45,087 nucleotides of DNA from a bacterium (GCA_030647485.1 JAUSJT010000004.1:1-45087); one strand, 5' to 3'; numbered from the stretch's first letter, positions 32,256 through 40,011 are shown. Translations and numbers: made by a program. Notes: generated by a model not told the origin, from the letters alone.

Positions 32256-33248
32256 TTAAAAAGACAGGAGACCGATTTTTTCTCGCACTTCCTCCATGGT
32301 ATTTTGAGCAGTAGACTGTGCTTTCTTTTGCCCTTGCCGCAGGATTTCTTGGATATATAATTCTCTTCTTTTTAATTCCTCGTATTTTTTCCGAAAAGGC
32401 TCAAGTTTCTCAACGAGAAGTTCTCCCAGCGCTTTTTTAAAAGGAGCATATCCTTTCTTTTGGAATTTCTTTTCTACTTCTTTGATTGACTGTTCACTGA
32501 AAAGGGAAAAAATGACCAGGAGGTTTGAAATCCCTGGTTTCTCTGCAGGATTAAAAACGATCTGTTTCCCTGAGTCTGTTACTGCGTTTGCAATCTTTCT
32601 GCGAATGGAATCTGGATCTTCCAGCATTCCTAGTTGGCTATCCGGGGGATCGGATTTAGACATCTTTCTTTTAGGATCTTGCAAGGAAAGGATCTTTGCC
32701 CCCATCTCTAGGGAAGGGACCATGGCCTTGGGTACAGGAAAGGTATCGCCGAATTTCTGGTTAAATCTCTTTGCAAGATTTCTGGAAAGTTCAAGGTGCT
32801 GAACCTGATCCTTTCCAATCGGAACCCCCTCTGTCTTATACAGTAGAATATCCGCAGCCTGGAGAACGGGGTAGTTTAACAGCCCCATATTCGCACTTTC
32901 TTTTCCTTTCTTTTTTGATTTCTCTTTGTATTGGGTCATCCGTTCCAATTCTCCCACAGGGACTATGGTACTTAATATCCAGGCAAGCTCTGTGGGTTCT
33001 TTGATCTGGGATTGGACAAAGATGGTGGACCTTGCAGGATCCAAACCCAAGGCAACGAGTTCTATTGCCTTCTCTATGGTTGAGTTTCTAAGGATTTTAG
33101 GATCTTGGGGTTGGGTTAACGCATGCAGGTCTGCAATGAAAAAGAAGCATTCGTTGTCCTCTTGGAGCTTGACCCAATGCCTGATTGCTCCCAGATAGTT
33201 GCCAATATGGTAGGCTCCTGTAGGTTGTATGCCGCTCAAAATCCTCAT
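32256..33248 (-). CDS. trpS: Tryptophanyl-tRNA synthetase
   Basis: The protein has 330 residues. The class I signatures are HIGN at residues 14-17 and KMSKS at 195-199. MRILSGIQPTGAYHIGNYLG is a typical TrpRS start, so ATG 33248 is preferred over an in-frame ATG 18 bases upstream, which would overlap the rnj stop. It charges tRNA-Trp. It follows rnj by 7 bases on the same strand, so the two are probably co-transcribed. It converges with hicA. Confidence 0.95.
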   Translation of the reverse strand: MRILSGIQPTGAYHIGNYLGAIRHWVKLQEDNECFFFIADLHALTQPQDPKILRNSTIEKAIELVALGLDPARSTIFVQSQIKEPTELAWILSTIVPVGELERMTQYKEKSKKKGKESANMGLLNYPVLQAADILLYKTEGVPIGKDQVQHLELSRNLAKRFNQKFGDTFPVPKAMVPSLEMGAKILSLQDPKRKMSKSDPPDSQLGMLEDPDSIRRKIANAVTDSGKQIVFNPAEKPGISNLLVIFSLFSEQSIKEVEKKFQKKGYAPFKKALGELLVEKLEPFRKKYEELKRRELYIQEILRQGQKKAQSTAQNTMEEVREKIGLLSF

Positions 33249-33255
33249 ACGTGTA

Positions 33256-35001
33256 TTATACTTCAATGATGACGGGCAGCACCATAGGCCGCCGTTCGGT
33301 CTTAAGGAACAAGAAATCCGTTATCTTGTTCCTTACGTTGTCTCTCACATACACCCAGTTCACGGCTCCTCCTGTTCCCACGGATTTGTTTACAATATCA
33401 ATGACGTGCCTGCGAACCTGGTGCAAGAGATCCTTTGATTCTCGGAGATAGACAAAGCCCCGAGAGATGATGTCTGGAGATCCTTTCACTTCTCCTTTCT
33501 GGCGGTCCACCACGACAATAATTACAAACATGCCATCTTTAGCCAGGCTTTGGCGATCTCTCAATACTACTTCTCCAACGTCTCCTACTCCTAGTCCGTC
33601 CACCATGACGTAGTTTGCGGGCACCAACCTCTTCTCAATGACAATTTGATTTTTAGTAAGGCTAACTACGTTGCCGTTCTCTGGAACGATGACATTTTTT
33701 TCTGGCATCCCCGTGTTGCGCGCGAGCAAGGCATGGTTTACCAGCATGGAGAACTGGCCGTGAATAGGAATGAAGAACTTGGGCTTTAAGTACCCTATAA
33801 TCTCTTTCAGCTCTTCCTGATTTGCGTGCCCTGATGCGTGGATATCCATCATCTTGTAATGGAACACGTTTGCTCCCTGGCGGTAGAGGTTGTCTTTCAC
33901 GTATTGCACGGTCCGTTCGTTGCCTGGGATCACAGAAGAAGAGAAGATGGCCGTGTCTCCCTTTCGGATCTTTAGAAGCTTGTGCTCTCCGGTGATAATG
34001 CGCATTAAGACGGCCCGTTCTTCTCCCTGGGCTCCGGTGCACGCAATAGTTATCTTGGGGTCTGGGCTGTTCAGGATTTCTTTCGTGGTCACAATGGTGC
34101 CTTTCTTTGCCTTGATGTATCCTATCTGTCTTGCGATTTCCACATTTGTCTTCATGGAGAATCCTTCTAAGGCAACCCTCCTTCCGTATTTTTCAGAGAG
34201 AGTGATGATTTGCTGCACTCGATTAAGCAGAGATGCAAAGGTTGCGGTAATAATTCTTCCCTCCGCTTTTTTGAAGACCTCGTCCAAGTTCGCCATGATA
34301 TGCTTTTCTGACAGAGAATGGTTTGGCTCTTCCGAGTTCGTGGAGTCGGACATAAGCAAGAGAACGCCCTCCTGTCCCATGTGCTTGAGCCTATCATAGT
34401 CAGTGGAGGGTTCATTCACTGGAGCGTCGTCAAACTTAAAGTCTGATGTATGGACAATGGTGCCCACGGGGGTGGATATGGTAAAGCCGAAGTTGTCTGG
34501 AATATTGTGGTTCTGGCGGAAGGGTTCAATGTCAAAGGGGCCCAAGCGAAAGCGCTTTTTGTCTTGAATGAGAGCAATGTTGAGTTTCCCCTTGTTTGGG
34601 AAATCTTCCTGGCGCCGCAGGATGATTGCTTTTGCTATCTCTCCCGCAAAAAGCGGGGGATTCCCTAGTTGAGGGATAAGATAGGGTATGGCTCCGATGT
34701 GGTCATAATGTCCATGGGTGATGAGAACTCCTACAATATCTTTCTCCCTTCCTTTGAGGGAAGTAACATTGGGTATGATGTAGTCAATACCTGGCATGTC
34801 TTCTTCCGGCATGCGGAACCCCATGTCTATGATGAGGATTTTCCCTTCGTATTCCAACACCATCATGTTTCTGCCGACCTCTCCTAGTCCCCCCAAGGGG
34901 GTAATGTGCACAGCTCCTTCTTGAGTTGGCCTGTTGTGAAGTAATGGTTCAGCTTTCTGAACGCGCATTCCCTCGTTTCTTCTTACTGCTGTTCGCTCCA
35001 T
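33256..35001 (-). CDS. rnj: Ribonuclease J
   Basis: The protein has 581 residues. It is a metallo-beta-lactamase/beta-CASP nuclease with THGHYDHIG (His96, His98, Asp100, His101) and the downstream motifs SDSTNSEEP, ACTGAQGEERAVL and HASGHANQEEL. RNase J combines 5'-3' exonuclease and endonuclease activity in RNA maturation and decay. The N-terminal 28 residues are an unstructured-looking extension. A TATAAT-like -10 lies 22 bases upstream, but the tRNA-Leu gene just upstream on the same strand suggests read-through transcription as well. Confidence 0.94.
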   Translation of the reverse strand: MERTAVRRNEGMRVQKAEPLLHNRPTQEGAVHITPLGGLGEVGRNMMVLEYEGKILIIDMGFRMPEEDMPGIDYIIPNVTSLKGREKDIVGVLITHGHYDHIGAIPYLIPQLGNPPLFAGEIAKAIILRRQEDFPNKGKLNIALIQDKKRFRLGPFDIEPFRQNHNIPDNFGFTISTPVGTIVHTSDFKFDDAPVNEPSTDYDRLKHMGQEGVLLLMSDSTNSEEPNHSLSEKHIMANLDEVFKKAEGRIITATFASLLNRVQQIITLSEKYGRRVALEGFSMKTNVEIARQIGYIKAKKGTIVTTKEILNSPDPKITIACTGAQGEERAVLMRIITGEHKLLKIRKGDTAIFSSSVIPGNERTVQYVKDNLYRQGANVFHYKMMDIHASGHANQEELKEIIGYLKPKFFIPIHGQFSMLVNHALLARNTGMPEKNVIVPENGNVVSLTKNQIVIEKRLVPANYVMVDGLGVGDVGEVVLRDRQSLAKDGMFVIIVVVDRQKGEVKGSPDIISRGFVYLRESKDLLHQVRRHVIDIVNKSVGTGGAVNWVYVRDNVRNKITDFLFLKTERRPMVLPVIIEV

Positions 35002-35053
35002 ATATAGGTTGAGTAATTAGATAATTATATAGATGTAATGAGAATTACATTAG

Positions 35054-35135
35054 TGCCCTCGGTGGGACTCGAACCCACAAGCCTTGCGGCATAGCGTTCT
35101 GAACGCTACACGTATTCCGATTCCGTCACGAGGGC
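35054..35135 (-). tRNA. tRNA-Leu (CAG)
   Basis: Read on the minus strand, the 5' acceptor arm GCCCTCG pairs with CGAGGGC at the 3' end. The anticodon stem TAGCG/CGCTA encloses loop TTCAGAA, giving anticodon CAG. The variable arm is long (TGCC-GCAA-GGC type), as in class II tRNA-Leu. The T arm is GTGGG-TTCGAGT-CCCAC. The discriminator is A and CCA is not encoded. Confidence 0.95.
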
Positions 35136-35144
35136 TTAATTCTG

Positions 35145-35552
35145 TTAGGAGATAATCTCAAAAGTATCGTGATCCTTTTCAAATTTTATTCGATAAGAAT
35201 CAAAGAATCCTTCTTCCCCAAGCAGGAGTCCTACGGTGGGGCTTTGTATAAAACACACAGGAATTTTAATAGGTCGATCTATACCGTCTACTTTTATTTC
35301 TACCTCTGGCAAATAATAACTAGCAATGGTACCGCTAATACCTGTAAACTTCCTCTCTTTTGCTTTCGAGAGATCAATTTCTAACAATTCAGCGATTTCC
35401 AAGTTGAAGAGGGAACAGTCTGCACCCGAATCAACGAGTGCATCAAAAGCTCTTTTTGTCTTGGGTCCAAATACCTCTATTCTTATGAGAGGTCTTTTAA
35501 CCCATTTAAGTGTTTTTTCGGGAGGGAAGAAAGAGGTATAGCGATATTTCAT
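35145..35552 (-). CDS. Retropepsin-like aspartyl protease domain protein
   Basis: The protein has 135 residues. ALVDSGADCSLFN contains the D-S-G-A catalytic motif of retroviral-type aspartyl proteases, and GLLLGEEGFFD is the second conserved segment. Such single-domain proteins would have to dimerise to be active. It is the second gene of a two-gene unit with a DUF5678-like protein, overlapping it by ATGA. The open frame extends upstream through the partner gene, but the start at 35552 (MKYRYTSFFPPEK) gives a family-like N-terminus. The cellular substrate is unknown. Confidence 0.8.
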   Translation of the reverse strand: MKYRYTSFFPPEKTLKWVKRPLIRIEVFGPKTKRAFDALVDSGADCSLFNLEIAELLEIDLSKAKERKFTGISGTIASYYLPEVEIKVDGIDRPIKIPVCFIQSPTVGLLLGEEGFFDSYRIKFEKDHDTFEIIS

Positions 35553-35755
35553 ATTGTGCCGAGTGGCATATAGAAAGCATCTCCAGAGAACACCTTTAAA
35601 AAGATACCATCTTTTGGTCCCATTTTTTGTGCTACCTCTTTTAAAGTATTTCCATCTCCAAGTACTTTCTTTTGATCGCGAGACAATGCAACCCACTTAT
35701 TCGCATATGACTTAAGCAGTTTTCTAAAGTCGTAATTTACGTTTTGTGTTTTCAT
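35549..35755 (-). CDS. DUF5678-like small protein
   Basis: The protein has 68 residues. The pattern WVALSRDQKKVLGDGNTLKEVAQK, then IFLKVFSGDAFYMPL matches small DUF5678-type proteins, which pair with retropepsin-like genes in archaea and candidate-phyla bacteria as I recall. Here the stop overlaps the start of the protease gene. A partner or regulatory role is inferred from the coupling only. Confidence 0.65.
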   Translation of the reverse strand: MKTQNVNYDFRKLLKSYANKWVALSRDQKKVLGDGNTLKEVAQKMGPKDGIFLKVFSGDAFYMPLGTI

Positions 35756-35761
35756 GAGTAT

Positions 35762-35790
35762 ATTATATCAGATAAGAAGGAATCTTGCAA
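35762..35790 (-). promoter_or_regulatory. Leaderless promoter of the DUF5678-retropepsin pair
   Basis: On the minus strand -35 TTGCAA (35790-35785), 17-base spacer, perfect -10 TATAAT (35767-35762), and 6 bases to the ATG at 35755. Confidence 0.8.
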
Positions 35791-35793
35791 CCT

Positions 35794-37707
35794 TTATTTC
35801 AACACCCTTTTTGTCTCTATATACCAGCTTTTCATTCCTGCAAAGCGCTGAGACGGATCTCCTACGATATGCTCTTTAATGCCCTTTACTTCCTGCGCCG
35901 CTTCATACGTATACGGCATATCATACAAGAATAAAGCAGGAACGTCTTTGAGGAGCAATGCCTGAAGGCTTTCATACATTGTAGCGCGCGCTTGTTCGTC
36001 AAGTTCTTTCCTTATTGATCCTAAAAGCTTGTCTGCCTCTTTTGATTCATAGGAAGAAAGGTTTAGGCCAGGGTCCTTTTTTTGGGAAGAATGCCAGAAC
36101 GGGAAAGGATCGGGTATTTTCCCCACTATTTCTCCAAAGAGAAGCGTTTGATAATTCCTTGGCTTTATAACATCCCGTTCCAGTTCTACCTGGGGATATG
36201 TTTGAATAATAGTTTCAATGCCTAGCTCGTTCCATTGCGCCTGCAAGAATTTTGCAACATCGGTAAGAGGGGATTGGTCAAGCGTTGTTATAGTAATGGT
36301 TAAAGGTAAATCCTCTTTAAGTTTAACTCCGCAAAGCTCGTTGAGTTTTGCCCTTGTTCCTGCTTTGACCGCTCCTGTTCCCTTGGTTAGCCCTGAAGAG
36401 GTCAGGATTTCCGCCCTGTACTTTTCCTGGAATTTTATCACTGCTTTCTCGGTAAGAGCTCCAAATATTCCTGTGATGCTTTCTTCGGGGTACACCCCAG
36501 GATCCCTTGCCAGGCATTCTTGGAGCTTGCGTACTTCAGCCCCCTGGCTGCCCTTCACGAGATCAACGCGGAATTCTCCTATGGGATTCTGTTGCTGTAC
36601 GAGTTTGCCGTCCTTTTGCGCGTATCCTTCTCTGGCGAACAGAGAAAGAGCCTTTTCAATGTCTTTTCTTTGTGGTTGTTCAGGGGTCTTAAATCCAAAG
36701 AGGTCTGCTCGTACCGGAGAGTCTACCACGGTTCCGTCCCCTTTTAACACTTGCTCATTAAGAAGGTTTTTATCAATGGCGTAGTTTAACGCTTCTCGTA
36801 TATTCTTTTCTTTCACAACTGCCTGCTCTTTGGAAGCATCAAGATTAAAGAAAAGGGCAAAATACCTGGCAAGCGGGAATTGGTAGGTTATAGTGCGCTT
36901 GGAGAATTGTGTAGTGATAGAGCTTTCTTCCTTGTCAGAGAATGCGAAGAGGATTGAACCAATGAAGGGATCTTTTCCGTGGTATGCGCGGTATCGCTCC
37001 AGCCGTATCGTATTTACCCGTCCTGATTTGTCCTGTGAGATTTTCTCTAGCTTGTATGGTCCTGTCCCGATGGGCTGGAGGTTGTAGAAAGAAAGGGCAA
37101 AGTTTTCAGGATTAATGTTTTCCCAAATATGCGCGGGGATGATCTTTAATGTCAGCCGATCGGGAAACGCGGCGTAGGGCTGCGAAAGCGAGAACCGTAC
37201 TGTTTGAGCATTTACCTTCTCCACCTCAACTCCTACCCAGTTTGCTCGTATAGGGCTCTTATATTTTGGATCTTGTATGGTCTTTATTGTGAATACCACG
37301 TCATCTGCGCTGAACGGGTATCCGTCATGCCATTTCACATTTTCTTTCAGGTTGAATGCGAATACCTTCCCGCCTTCCTGAATCTCATAATCCTGCGCAA
37401 GGTCAGGTACTAGCACTCCTTCCTCATTATACTCCAACAGCCCCGAGAATAGGAACTGCACCAAATCTCGGTCCGCATCGTTCACGTCAGAGTACACAGG
37501 ATTCAAGAATCTGGGAGATCCTACGATATGTTCTTGGAGGAGTCCTCCATAAGCCGCAACTTCTTTGGTGAGCCTCAAATAGGATCCTTGTATAAGATTT
37601 CCAGAGCTTATGAGAAACACTGCGATGGCGAACAACGCCACCAGTTTCTCTCTACGAGAAAGAACCTCGGGAAGTTTTTTCCATTGAGAAAATGAAGGAA
37701 GTCGCAT
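35794..37707 (-). CDS. Peptide-type ABC substrate-binding protein with inserted peptidoglycan-binding domain
   Basis: The protein has 637 residues. One N-terminal hydrophobic helix (residues about 22-40) anchors or exports it. The SBP_bac_5 (DppA/OppA-type) fold spans residues 55-380 (for example PDLAQDYEI, VKWHDGYPFSADDVVFTI) and 460-637 (ITITTLDQSP, PDPFPFWHSSQ). Residues about 383-459 form a peptidoglycan_binding_1-like domain (LVKGSQGAEVRKLQECL, GIFGALTEKAVIKFQE) placed between the two. It probably binds peptides while attached to the wall. No permease gene lies nearby. It follows secG by 7 bases. The ATG at 37707 is preferred to an upstream in-frame ATG inside secG. Confidence 0.85.
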   Translation of the reverse strand: MRLPSFSQWKKLPEVLSRREKLVALFAIAVFLISSGNLIQGSYLRLTKEVAAYGGLLQEHIVGSPRFLNPVYSDVNDADRDLVQFLFSGLLEYNEEGVLVPDLAQDYEIQEGGKVFAFNLKENVKWHDGYPFSADDVVFTIKTIQDPKYKSPIRANWVGVEVEKVNAQTVRFSLSQPYAAFPDRLTLKIIPAHIWENINPENFALSFYNLQPIGTGPYKLEKISQDKSGRVNTIRLERYRAYHGKDPFIGSILFAFSDKEESSITTQFSKRTITYQFPLARYFALFFNLDASKEQAVVKEKNIREALNYAIDKNLLNEQVLKGDGTVVDSPVRADLFGFKTPEQPQRKDIEKALSLFAREGYAQKDGKLVQQQNPIGEFRVDLVKGSQGAEVRKLQECLARDPGVYPEESITGIFGALTEKAVIKFQEKYRAEILTSSGLTKGTGAVKAGTRAKLNELCGVKLKEDLPLTITITTLDQSPLTDVAKFLQAQWNELGIETIIQTYPQVELERDVIKPRNYQTLLFGEIVGKIPDPFPFWHSSQKKDPGLNLSSYESKEADKLLGSIRKELDEQARATMYESLQALLLKDVPALFLYDMPYTYEAAQEVKGIKEHIVGDPSQRFAGMKSWYIETKRVLK

Positions 37708-37714
37708 GAATGGT

Positions 37715-37933
37715 TCAGAACAAAAGGTTAGAGAGGGAAAGCGCGATGAAGAGAATGCCAAGGATAACGGTAGCTGCGTACAGCTTTTGCTGGATTCCTC
37801 TTCTTGTAGCAAAGAACGTCCCTTCGCCTCCCCCGAAAGAAGATCCTAAGGCCGTGCCTCTTTGTTGTAAGAGAATTGATGCTACGAGAAGGACTGCAAC
37901 AATAATTTGAGCGTATAGTGAATAAGAGTTCAT
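37715..37933 (-). CDS. secG: Preprotein translocase subunit SecG
   Basis: The protein has 72 residues. There are two hydrophobic helices (residues about 5-22 and 50-70) around a Gly-rich loop (GTALGSSFGGGEGTFF), which is the SecG pattern. SecG assists SecYE in protein export. Its start overlaps the stop of the upstream membrane protein by ATGA. The next gene in the operon encodes an exported binding protein. Confidence 0.9.
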   Translation of the reverse strand: MNSYSLYAQIIVAVLLVASILLQQRGTALGSSFGGGEGTFFATRRGIQQKLYAATVILGILFIALSLSNLLF

Positions 37934-38271
37934 AATTTTCCCCGCCCCAGAAGAGACAGGATAATGCTAGCTCCCCCTATTGCGAGGACTGTCCATGCCA
38001 AAGGAACGAGGCCTACGATATGCAGTTCGGGGAATACGATGTCTAATCCCCAGACTACTCCAAGCAATATAGCTCCCAGTACGATGATTTTTAGAAGAAA
38101 AGACAAAAGGCCAAGCACAGGTTTGACAACGATAAGGATGATTCCGAGAGCGCCTGCCATCATGAAAAAGGTCTGCCAGGATCCCTCAAAAGACACTCCT
38201 GGGATGAATTTCGTTGCTGCCCAGAGTCCTCCTATCCCTGCAACGAGGGAGAGAATTATAGTTTGAACCAT
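37930..38271 (-). CDS. Small four-TM membrane protein (holin superfamily IV-like)
   Basis: The protein has 113 residues with about four hydrophobic helices and few charged residues (MVQTIILSLVAGIGGLWAAT at the start; GRGKL at the end). It resembles the small phage-holin-superfamily-IV membrane proteins often found in bacterial genomes without a phage. There is no lysis gene or phage context, so a phage role is unlikely. It heads the operon with secG and the peptide-binding protein. Confidence 0.6.
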   Translation of the reverse strand: MVQTIILSLVAGIGGLWAATKFIPGVSFEGSWQTFFMMAGALGIILIVVKPVLGLLSFLLKIIVLGAILLGVVWGLDIVFPELHIVGLVPLAWTVLAIGGASIILSLLGRGKL

Positions 38272-38277
38272 TGAGCT

Positions 38278-38306
38278 ATGATATCACGAGGATTTAAGTG
38301 CGTCAA
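38278..38306 (-). promoter_or_regulatory. Leaderless promoter of the secG operon, inside the uvrC 3' end
   Basis: On the minus strand -35 TTGACG (38306-38301), 17-base spacer, -10 TATCAT (38283-38278), then 6 bases to the ATG at 38271. The -35 lies within the last codons of uvrC. Confidence 0.7.
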
Positions 38307-39618
38307 CCTTTCTAAGTTTCCTGTGATAGGTGACGGCAAAGCGATGGGCTTCGTCGCGCACGTGCAAAAGGAGGTTAGAAACCTCCTGGGGAAGGTTTCG
38401 GAGCAAGACCGGGTCTGCTTTCCCTGGAGAAAAGAGCTCATTATTCCGTTTTGCCAAAGCAACAACCTTAATTTTTTGCAACTTAATCTCATTAAGGTGT
38501 GGATAACTTAATTCCATTAAGTTTGAAATGGCTTTGAGGGCAGAAGAAAGCTGGCCTTTTCCTCCGTCAATGAGCATAAGATCGGGGTAGGGCCATTCCG
38601 TGTGTTTGAGGCGTCGGGAGATGAGCTCTTGCATCATGGCAAAATCATTCGGTTTGCCAGTGATATGGATCTTGAATTTTCGGTACCATTCTTTTGCGGG
38701 TTTTCCTTTTAGAAAGGTTACCATAGATCCCGTAGACTGTTTGCCCTGGATGTTGGATATGTCATACGCTTCTATTCTCGTATACCCTGACCAGGGTTTT
38801 GGGAGAGGAACATCCTGTGAGGGTTGCCAGCGCACTGCGTGAGATAGCACATTCTCTAAGGAGAAAATCTGGTCTCGCAATACTGCTGCTTTTTCAAAGT
38901 CTTGTTCTTTGCTTGCTTGCGCCATTGATTTCTTAAGGTTTTTGAGAACAGAGGTTCTACCTCCCCTAAGAACTGCAGCAAGGTTCTTAATATTCTGTTT
39001 GTATTCTTTTGGGTTAGGATTGGGCCCTGGGCACAGATCAATATGGCAATAAGGACAAGGGAGTATGGGATGTTTCTTTGCGGTGTAGTAAGGGAATGCC
39101 CGTCTCAAAAGGCGCAAGACCTGTTTGATTGCCTTTCCCTCAACGAAAGGCCCGATGTAGTTAAAATTCAAGTTAGTGTCCAAGCGGCTAGTGCCTAAGC
39201 TAGTGCCTAAGCGAGGCTTAGGCATTCCTAAGCCTCGCTTAGGCAGAAATCGCTTAGGCAGAAAGGGTTGATGGGTTAGAAATACTCGAGGGAATTTCTC
39301 TTTTGTGATGGCGACATAGAAATACTTCTTGTCGTCCTTCCACATAACGTTGTACTTTGGCTGGTGTGATTTTATAAGTTGGGATTCAAGTAATAGAGCG
39401 TCAATTTCAGATTGAGTTTCAAAGTATCCTACTCTGGTTACTTGGGATATGAAAAGATTGTCTCGGTATGAGGCTTTGGCAAAGTGGTTTTTTACGCGGT
39501 CTCGCAGGTTTGCAGCCTTTCCGATATACAAGATTTCTTTTCCTCCCAAGAAAGTATATACTCCCGCAGTTTTTGGGATTGGGTTGATGTTTTTTTTGGC
39601 GATATACCTGAATTTCAT
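38284..39618 (-). CDS. uvrC: UvrC-type nuclease, short, carrying two in-frame repeats
   Basis: The protein has 444 residues; typical UvrC has about 600. The order is a GIY-YIG domain (TAGVYTFLGGKEILYIGKA), a Cys-rich stretch (PCPYCHIDLCPGPNP), a UVR motif (EQDFEKAAVLRDQIF) and an RNase H-like domain (IEAYDISNIQGK, LMLIDGGKGQLSSAL, VVALAKRNNELF). The C-terminal HhH DNA-binding region is missing. Residues about 121-147 and 367-380 are insertions created by palindromic repeats. The UvrC role in making the dual incisions of excision repair is expected. The divergent neighbour across a 445-base gap is uvrA. Confidence 0.92.
   Translation of the reverse strand: MKFRYIAKKNINPIPKTAGVYTFLGGKEILYIGKAANLRDRVKNHFAKASYRDNLFISQVTRVGYFETQSEIDALLLESQLIKSHQPKYNVMWKDDKKYFYVAITKEKFPRVFLTHQPFLPKRFLPKRGLGMPKPRLGTSLGTSRLDTNLNFNYIGPFVEGKAIKQVLRLLRRAFPYYTAKKHPILPCPYCHIDLCPGPNPNPKEYKQNIKNLAAVLRGGRTSVLKNLKKSMAQASKEQDFEKAAVLRDQIFSLENVLSHAVRWQPSQDVPLPKPWSGYTRIEAYDISNIQGKQSTGSMVTFLKGKPAKEWYRKFKIHITGKPNDFAMMQELISRRLKHTEWPYPDLMLIDGGKGQLSSALKAISNLMELSYPHLNEIKLQKIKVVALAKRNNELFSPGKADPVLLRNLPQEVSNLLLHVRDEAHRFAVTYHRKLRKVDALKSS
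38482..38521. repeat. Double-hairpin repeat inside uvrC, archetype copy
   Basis: CTTAAT-CTC-ATTAAG (38482-38496), core GTGTGGATAA (38497-38506) and CTTAAT-TCC-ATTAAG (38507-38521). Both stems are perfect 6-bp pairs with triloops. The core's reverse complement contains the DnaA box TTATCCACA. Read on the uvrC strand it encodes LMELSYPHLNEIKL between the GKGQLSSAL motif and VVALAKRN, where UvrC proteins normally have only a short loop. Confidence 0.9.
39205..39243. repeat. Second hairpin pair inside uvrC
   Basis: GCCTAAGC-GAG-GCTTAGGC (39205-39223), spacer ATT, then CCTAAGC-CTC-GCTTAGG (39227-39243), with degenerate half-arms on both sides (39193-39202, 39251-39259). The stem sequence is the same as in the RAYT cluster at 6797-6966. 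It encodes PKRGLGMPKPRLG within uvrC and keeps the frame open. Confidence 0.9.
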
Positions 39619-39624
39619 AGTGCC

Positions 39625-39630
39625 ATTATA
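39625..39630 (-). promoter_or_regulatory. -10 box of leaderless uvrC
   Basis: Perfect TATAAT on the minus strand with only 6 bases to the uvrC ATG at 39618. No convincing -35 at 17 bases. Confidence 0.65.
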
Positions 39631-39665
39631 ACAAATTTATTTACGTCAAGAAGTCGTGAGGGAAT

Positions 39666-39716
39666 AAAAAGCACCTACTGAGACAATGTCTGTCTGAGAC
39701 AATGTCTGTTCGGTGC
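39666..39716 (-). terminator. Terminator-like end with tandem 16-bp repeat
   Basis: On the minus strand GCACC (39716-39712) pairs with GGTGC (39675-39671), followed by TTTTT (39670-39666). The loop holds two tandem 16-base units (39679-39694 and 39695-39710) that differ only in the last base, each with the small palindrome AGACAATGTCT. Confidence 0.55.
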
Positions 39717-39976
39717 GAAAATGAGTGCAGAGAGGGAGATGGGAGCGGGGTTGCCTTAAGGAGGTTATCGGCTCCTCTGCTCTGTGCTTTTTTTAGGTAA
39801 GCACGGTATGGCCTTTTGCACGGAGCCAATTGTCGTCCAAACAAAGCGTCTGAAGGCTTGAATCGACTGGTACTGGCGCGGTGTTCCTCTTTTTGCGCTG
39901 GCCTTCGCCCTAAAAGAGGAGTGGTGCCGCACGGTTCCGAGGTCATCTCATCTCCCCCTCTCATAATAACAAAGAA
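39666..39976 (-). ncRNA. Unidentified structured RNA candidate
   Basis: This GC-richer stretch between uvrC and uvrA has promoter-like boxes upstream and a terminator-like end on the minus strand. The RNA would have paired ends: AGAGGGGGAGATGAGA near its start with TCCCATCTCCCTCTCT about 230 bases later, with a few mismatches. Inside are the stems TCCTCTTTT/AAAAAGAGGA, GGCTCC/GGAGCC and GTGC/GCAC. I could not match it to tmRNA, RNase P RNA, SRP RNA or 6S RNA from conserved motifs. Frames across it are short and unconvincing. The limits are approximate. Confidence 0.5.
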
Positions 39977-39982
39977 CAGCTT

Positions 39983-40011
39983 ATATTATCTTTACACCCT
40001 AATTCGTACAA
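39983..40011 (-). promoter_or_regulatory. Possible promoter of the RNA candidate
   Basis: On the minus strand TTGTAC (40011-40006), 17-base spacer, TAATAT (39988-39983). It is divergent from the uvrA promoter 15 bases away. Confidence 0.4.

Noticed and set aside
37930-38271. Prophage holin
   Set aside because: There are no phage structural, lysis or integrase genes nearby, and the gene is in an operon with secG.
39641-39964. A 107-codon open frame on the minus strand between uvrC and uvrA
   Set aside because: The translation is low-quality (many Arg, Ser, Pro and Cys, no recognisable fold), and the DNA shows paired ends and terminator structure instead. It is better explained as an RNA.
39666-39976. 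tmRNA or RNase P RNA
   Set aside because: I searched by eye on both strands for the tRNA-like ends and TTCGA motifs of tmRNA and the conserved GAGGAAAGTCC-type RNase P core and did not find them. A divergent member cannot be excluded.
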